A stretch of 64,000 nucleotides of DNA from Mesorhizobium sp. J8 (GTDB lineage: Bacteria; Pseudomonadota; Alphaproteobacteria; Rhizobiales; Rhizobiaceae), in contig NZ_AP024109.1 in assembly GCF_016591715.1 (NCBI RefSeq), positions 2,356,001 through 2,420,000 of the forward strand, written 5' to 3'. Numbering within the stretch: the stretch's first letter is position 1; every line of letters begins with the position of its first letter. Position numbers and translations under genes: made by a program. Below the pieces are notes generated by a model. It saw only the letters and a program-made list of their open reading frames with translations, did not search any database and was not told where the DNA came from. Shown here piece by piece: positions 61,803 through 64,000 of the stretch.

Positions 61803-63992
61803 CTACGCCGCCGCGCTCAATCCCAACCTGTCGATCGCCAGCTTGCGCGCCGAGATGTAATCCGTCTTGCCGGAGCCCAGCACCGGGATTTCTTCCACCT
61901 TGATGATGTCGTTTGGCACCATCAGCTCGGCAGCGCCCGCCTTCTTGCCGAACTGGCGCAGTTCCTCGGCACTGGCGTCGTCGGCGGTGGTGACCAGAAC
62001 GATGCGCTCGCCGCGCCGCTTGTCGGGCACCGCCACCGCCGCGTGGCGCTCTTCCGGCCATAGCGACTGCACCAGCATCTCGACGGCGCCCAGCGACACC
62101 ATCTCGCCGGCGATCTTGGCGAAGCGTTTTGCCCGGCCGCGGATGGTGATGAAGCCCTCGCGGTCGATCGAGACGATGTCGCCGGTGTCGTGCCAGCCTT
62201 CCAGCGGCTGCAATTCGCCGGGACGGTCGGCGCTCATGTAGCCCATCATCATGTTCGGCCCGTCGAGCCACAGCCGGCCGCCCTCGGCGATGCCTTCGAC
62301 CGGCTCCAGCTTCATGCGGATCGCCGGCAGCGGCCGTCCGACCGTGCCGTCGCGGCCGTGGATGGCGGTGTTCACCGCCACGACCGGCGCGGCCTCGGTC
62401 AGGCCGAAACCTTCGACGATCGAGGCCTGGAAGCGGTCACGGTAAGTGCGCCGCGTCTCCGGCTTGACCGCTTCGGCGCCGGCCACGACGAAGCGCAGGC
62501 TGGAGAAGTCGCCGTCCTTGGCGGTGCGGGCATAGTTGGCGAGGAATGTGTCGGTGCCGAACATCACCGTCGGCTTCACCTTGCGGGCGATCTCGGGGAT
62601 GATCTTGTAGTGCAGCGGCGAGGGGTAGAGGAACAGCTTTATCCCCAGCACCAGCGGCAGGATGGTACCGCCGGTCAGCCCAAAGGAGTGGAACGCCGGC
62701 AGCACGTTGAGCAGGGTGTCGACCGGCGAGACGGAGACGCGCGCCTCGGCCTGCATGACATTGGCGAGCAGGTTGCGGTTCGACAGCACCACCGCCTTTG
62801 GCGTGCCTTCCGAGCCGGAGGTGAACAGGATGACGGCTGGCTTTGACGCTTGCTGCCGCTGCAAAGGCAAGCGCCACAACAGTGCGGCCGCGACCTTGTC
62901 CAGGGTCGTCACGCTGGCGCGCACGTCTTCCAGCCACAGCATCTTGGCGCCACCCGCCTCGACCGCGGCGACGATGTCGTCGATGCCGGCCTTTTCGATG
63001 AAGGCACGCGACGAGATCACGGTGCGGATCACGGCGGTGCGGATCGCCGCGGTCACGCTCGCCGGGCCGGCGGTGTAGTTGATCATCGCCGCCACGCGCC
63101 CCGCCGAGATCAGGCCGACGAAGGTGAGCACCACGCCATTGGCGTTGGGCAACAGCACGCCGACCGCTTCGCCGGGCGCCGTCGCCGCCTCGAAATGGCG
63201 GCCGAGCACGCGCGCGCCGATGAACAGCTTGCGATAGCTGAGCGAACCGGAGATCACGTCCTCGATGATCGGACGCGAAGGGCCGATGCGATCGGCGGCG
63301 TCGCGCATGGCGAGGAACAGCCCGCGGTCGAGGTTGGCGCCGTAGAGCCGCGCCTCGGCGAAACGGTCGAACAGCGCGTTGGTGTTCGAGGCCATGTCGG
63401 GATTGCGCGCCACCAACTCGGCGATGGTCATCGGCTCCAGCACGCTCACCGAAAGCCGCGGGAACCAGTGGCGCGGCGCCTTCTCTTCCGGCGTCAGCGA
63501 CACCGGCAGGTCGCGCGTGCCGGCGACGAAGATCGGCACGATGCGGGCATCCGCCTGCATGGCGATGCGGGTGATGGCGCGAAACAGCCGGAAGGATTTG
63601 ACGTCCGGCTCGACATTGTCGGGCAGGTAGACGGCGAGCCGTCCCTTGCCCTTCAGCACGCGCACCAGCCGGCGGCTGACGAAGACATGCTCGGCGTTGA
63701 AGGCGATGGTGCGCGCAAGCTCGCGCCATGGTTCGAGCCAGGGCGAGCGCGCCGAGGCCCCGTCCAGTATATGCAGCGTGTCGTCGGGCAGCAGCGACAG
63801 CATCAGCGCCGGCTCGATGCGCGACTGGTGCCAGACCACATAGATCACCGGGGTCTTGGCGCTGCGGGCAATGCGGATGCGGTTGTCTGCGATGCGGTAG
63901 GCGAGCTTGAACGGTACATAGAGCAGCGCCTGGGTGAAGCGCAGGTCGAGCCGGAACCTTTCGATCACCGCAATCAGCAGCCAGGCGAACAT
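61803..63992 (-). CDS. two-domain Aas-type acyltransferase/acyl-ACP synthetase
   Basis: The product of 729 residues matches the layout of Aas (719 in E. coli): a PlsC-like lysophospholipid acyltransferase domain (about 1-210) followed by an AMP-binding acyl-ACP synthetase domain with FTSGSEGTPKAVVLSNRN, GFGLTEAAPVVA, and WHDTGDIVSID. It would re-acylate lysophospholipids. The acyltransferase motif reads HQSRIEP, with Glu where HX4D has Asp. The ATG at 63992 is 8 bases from the window edge and the frame is open to the edge, so a longer N-terminus cannot be excluded. Confidence 0.85.
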   Translation of the reverse strand: MFAWLLIAVIERFRLDLRFTQALLYVPFKLAYRIADNRIRIARSAKTPVIYVVWHQSRIEPALMLSLLPDDTLHILDGASARSPWLEPWRELARTIAFNAEHVFVSRRLVRVLKGKGRLAVYLPDNVEPDVKSFRLFRAITRIAMQADARIVPIFVAGTRDLPVSLTPEEKAPRHWFPRLSVSVLEPMTIAELVARNPDMASNTNALFDRFAEARLYGANLDRGLFLAMRDAADRIGPSRPIIEDVISGSLSYRKLFIGARVLGRHFEAATAPGEAVGVLLPNANGVVLTFVGLISAGRVAAMINYTAGPASVTAAIRTAVIRTVISSRAFIEKAGIDDIVAAVEAGGAKMLWLEDVRASVTTLDKVAAALLWRLPLQRQQASKPAVILFTSGSEGTPKAVVLSNRNLLANVMQAEARVSVSPVDTLLNVLPAFHSFGLTGGTILPLVLGIKLFLYPSPLHYKIIPEIARKVKPTVMFGTDTFLANYARTAKDGDFSSLRFVVAGAEAVKPETRRTYRDRFQASIVEGFGLTEAAPVVAVNTAIHGRDGTVGRPLPAIRMKLEPVEGIAEGGRLWLDGPNMMMGYMSADRPGELQPLEGWHDTGDIVSIDREGFITIRGRAKRFAKIAGEMVSLGAVEMLVQSLWPEERHAAVAVPDKRRGERIVLVTTADDASAEELRQFGKKAGAAELMVPNDIIKVEEIPVLGSGKTDYISARKLAIDRLGLSAAA

Positions 63993-64000
63993 AAGGCCCG

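Overview
The window looks like a chromosomal segment from a high-GC alphaproteobacterium of the Rhizobiales, most likely Mesorhizobium. Three things point there: the acpS-lepB-rnc-era-recO core order, copies of a short palindromic intergenic repeat that I recall from rhizobial genomes, and a small secreted protein resembling the Mesorhizobium-centred DUF680 type. Genes are densely packed and many neighbours overlap by 4 bases. I found no rRNA, tRNA, CRISPR array or prophage.

Region by region. 1-7.4 kb: a VOC protein, a GNAT acetyltransferase, a DUF2062 membrane protein, then acpS, lepB, rnc and era. A Rieske oxygenase sits between era and recO, followed by a NUDIX hydrolase. 7.7-13 kb: a 929-residue DUF2339 membrane protein, an ECF sigma/anti-sigma pair and a complete IS630-type insertion sequence. 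13.2-16.2 kb: a GNAT-C39 peptidase fusion beside a RimK-type ATP-grasp ligase, a predicted peptide-modification pair, followed by an octamer repeat hairpin and a DUF3303 protein. 16.2-24.6 kb: RidA, a LysR regulator divergent from a fatty acid desaturase with an LTTR-type operator between them, a PAS-GGDEF-EAL protein, an HD hydrolase, YgfZ, dihydroorotase and a secreted protein. 24.7-28.5 kb: repeats, a complete IS481-type element with a CTAG target duplication, a small protein, a TIGR02301 protein, a NUDIX hydrolase, an SRAP protein and a 51-residue protein.

28.9-36.8 kb: cysS, a palindromic repeat, a tightly overlapping DUF559-VOC-GFA-GFA-Pip run, cimA, rarD and a glutathione transferase. 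36.8-42.7 kb: a CorA-type transporter, a group of exported proteins (small secreted protein, Tat-type metallo-hydrolase, TPR protein), DoxX, a GntR regulator and a 2-oxoglutarate-Fe(II)-type oxygenase. 43.3-51.2 kb: a three-gene tripartite RND efflux operon with two different inner-membrane pumps (MdtABC type). 51.2-58.1 kb: ProC-like, a small isomerase-like protein, LysR, LOG, a LysM protein, and an ArsR regulator overlapping an Atm1-type ABC exporter. 58.4-64 kb: a monooxygenase-like protein, a DMP19/DUF4375 protein of less GC-rich composition, psd-pssA, and a two-domain Aas-type acyltransferase/acyl-ACP synthetase at the right edge.

Functional links. psd, pssA and the Aas-like gene form a phospholipid synthesis and repair block. 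LepB, Rnc and Era link protein export, RNA processing and ribosome assembly. The ECF operon and the exported-protein group at 38 kb share an 11-base promoter-like motif, so the second may belong to the sigma factor's regulon. The least described parts are the C39/RimK pair and two inverted arrays of 8-bp repeats placed directly at gene 3' ends.
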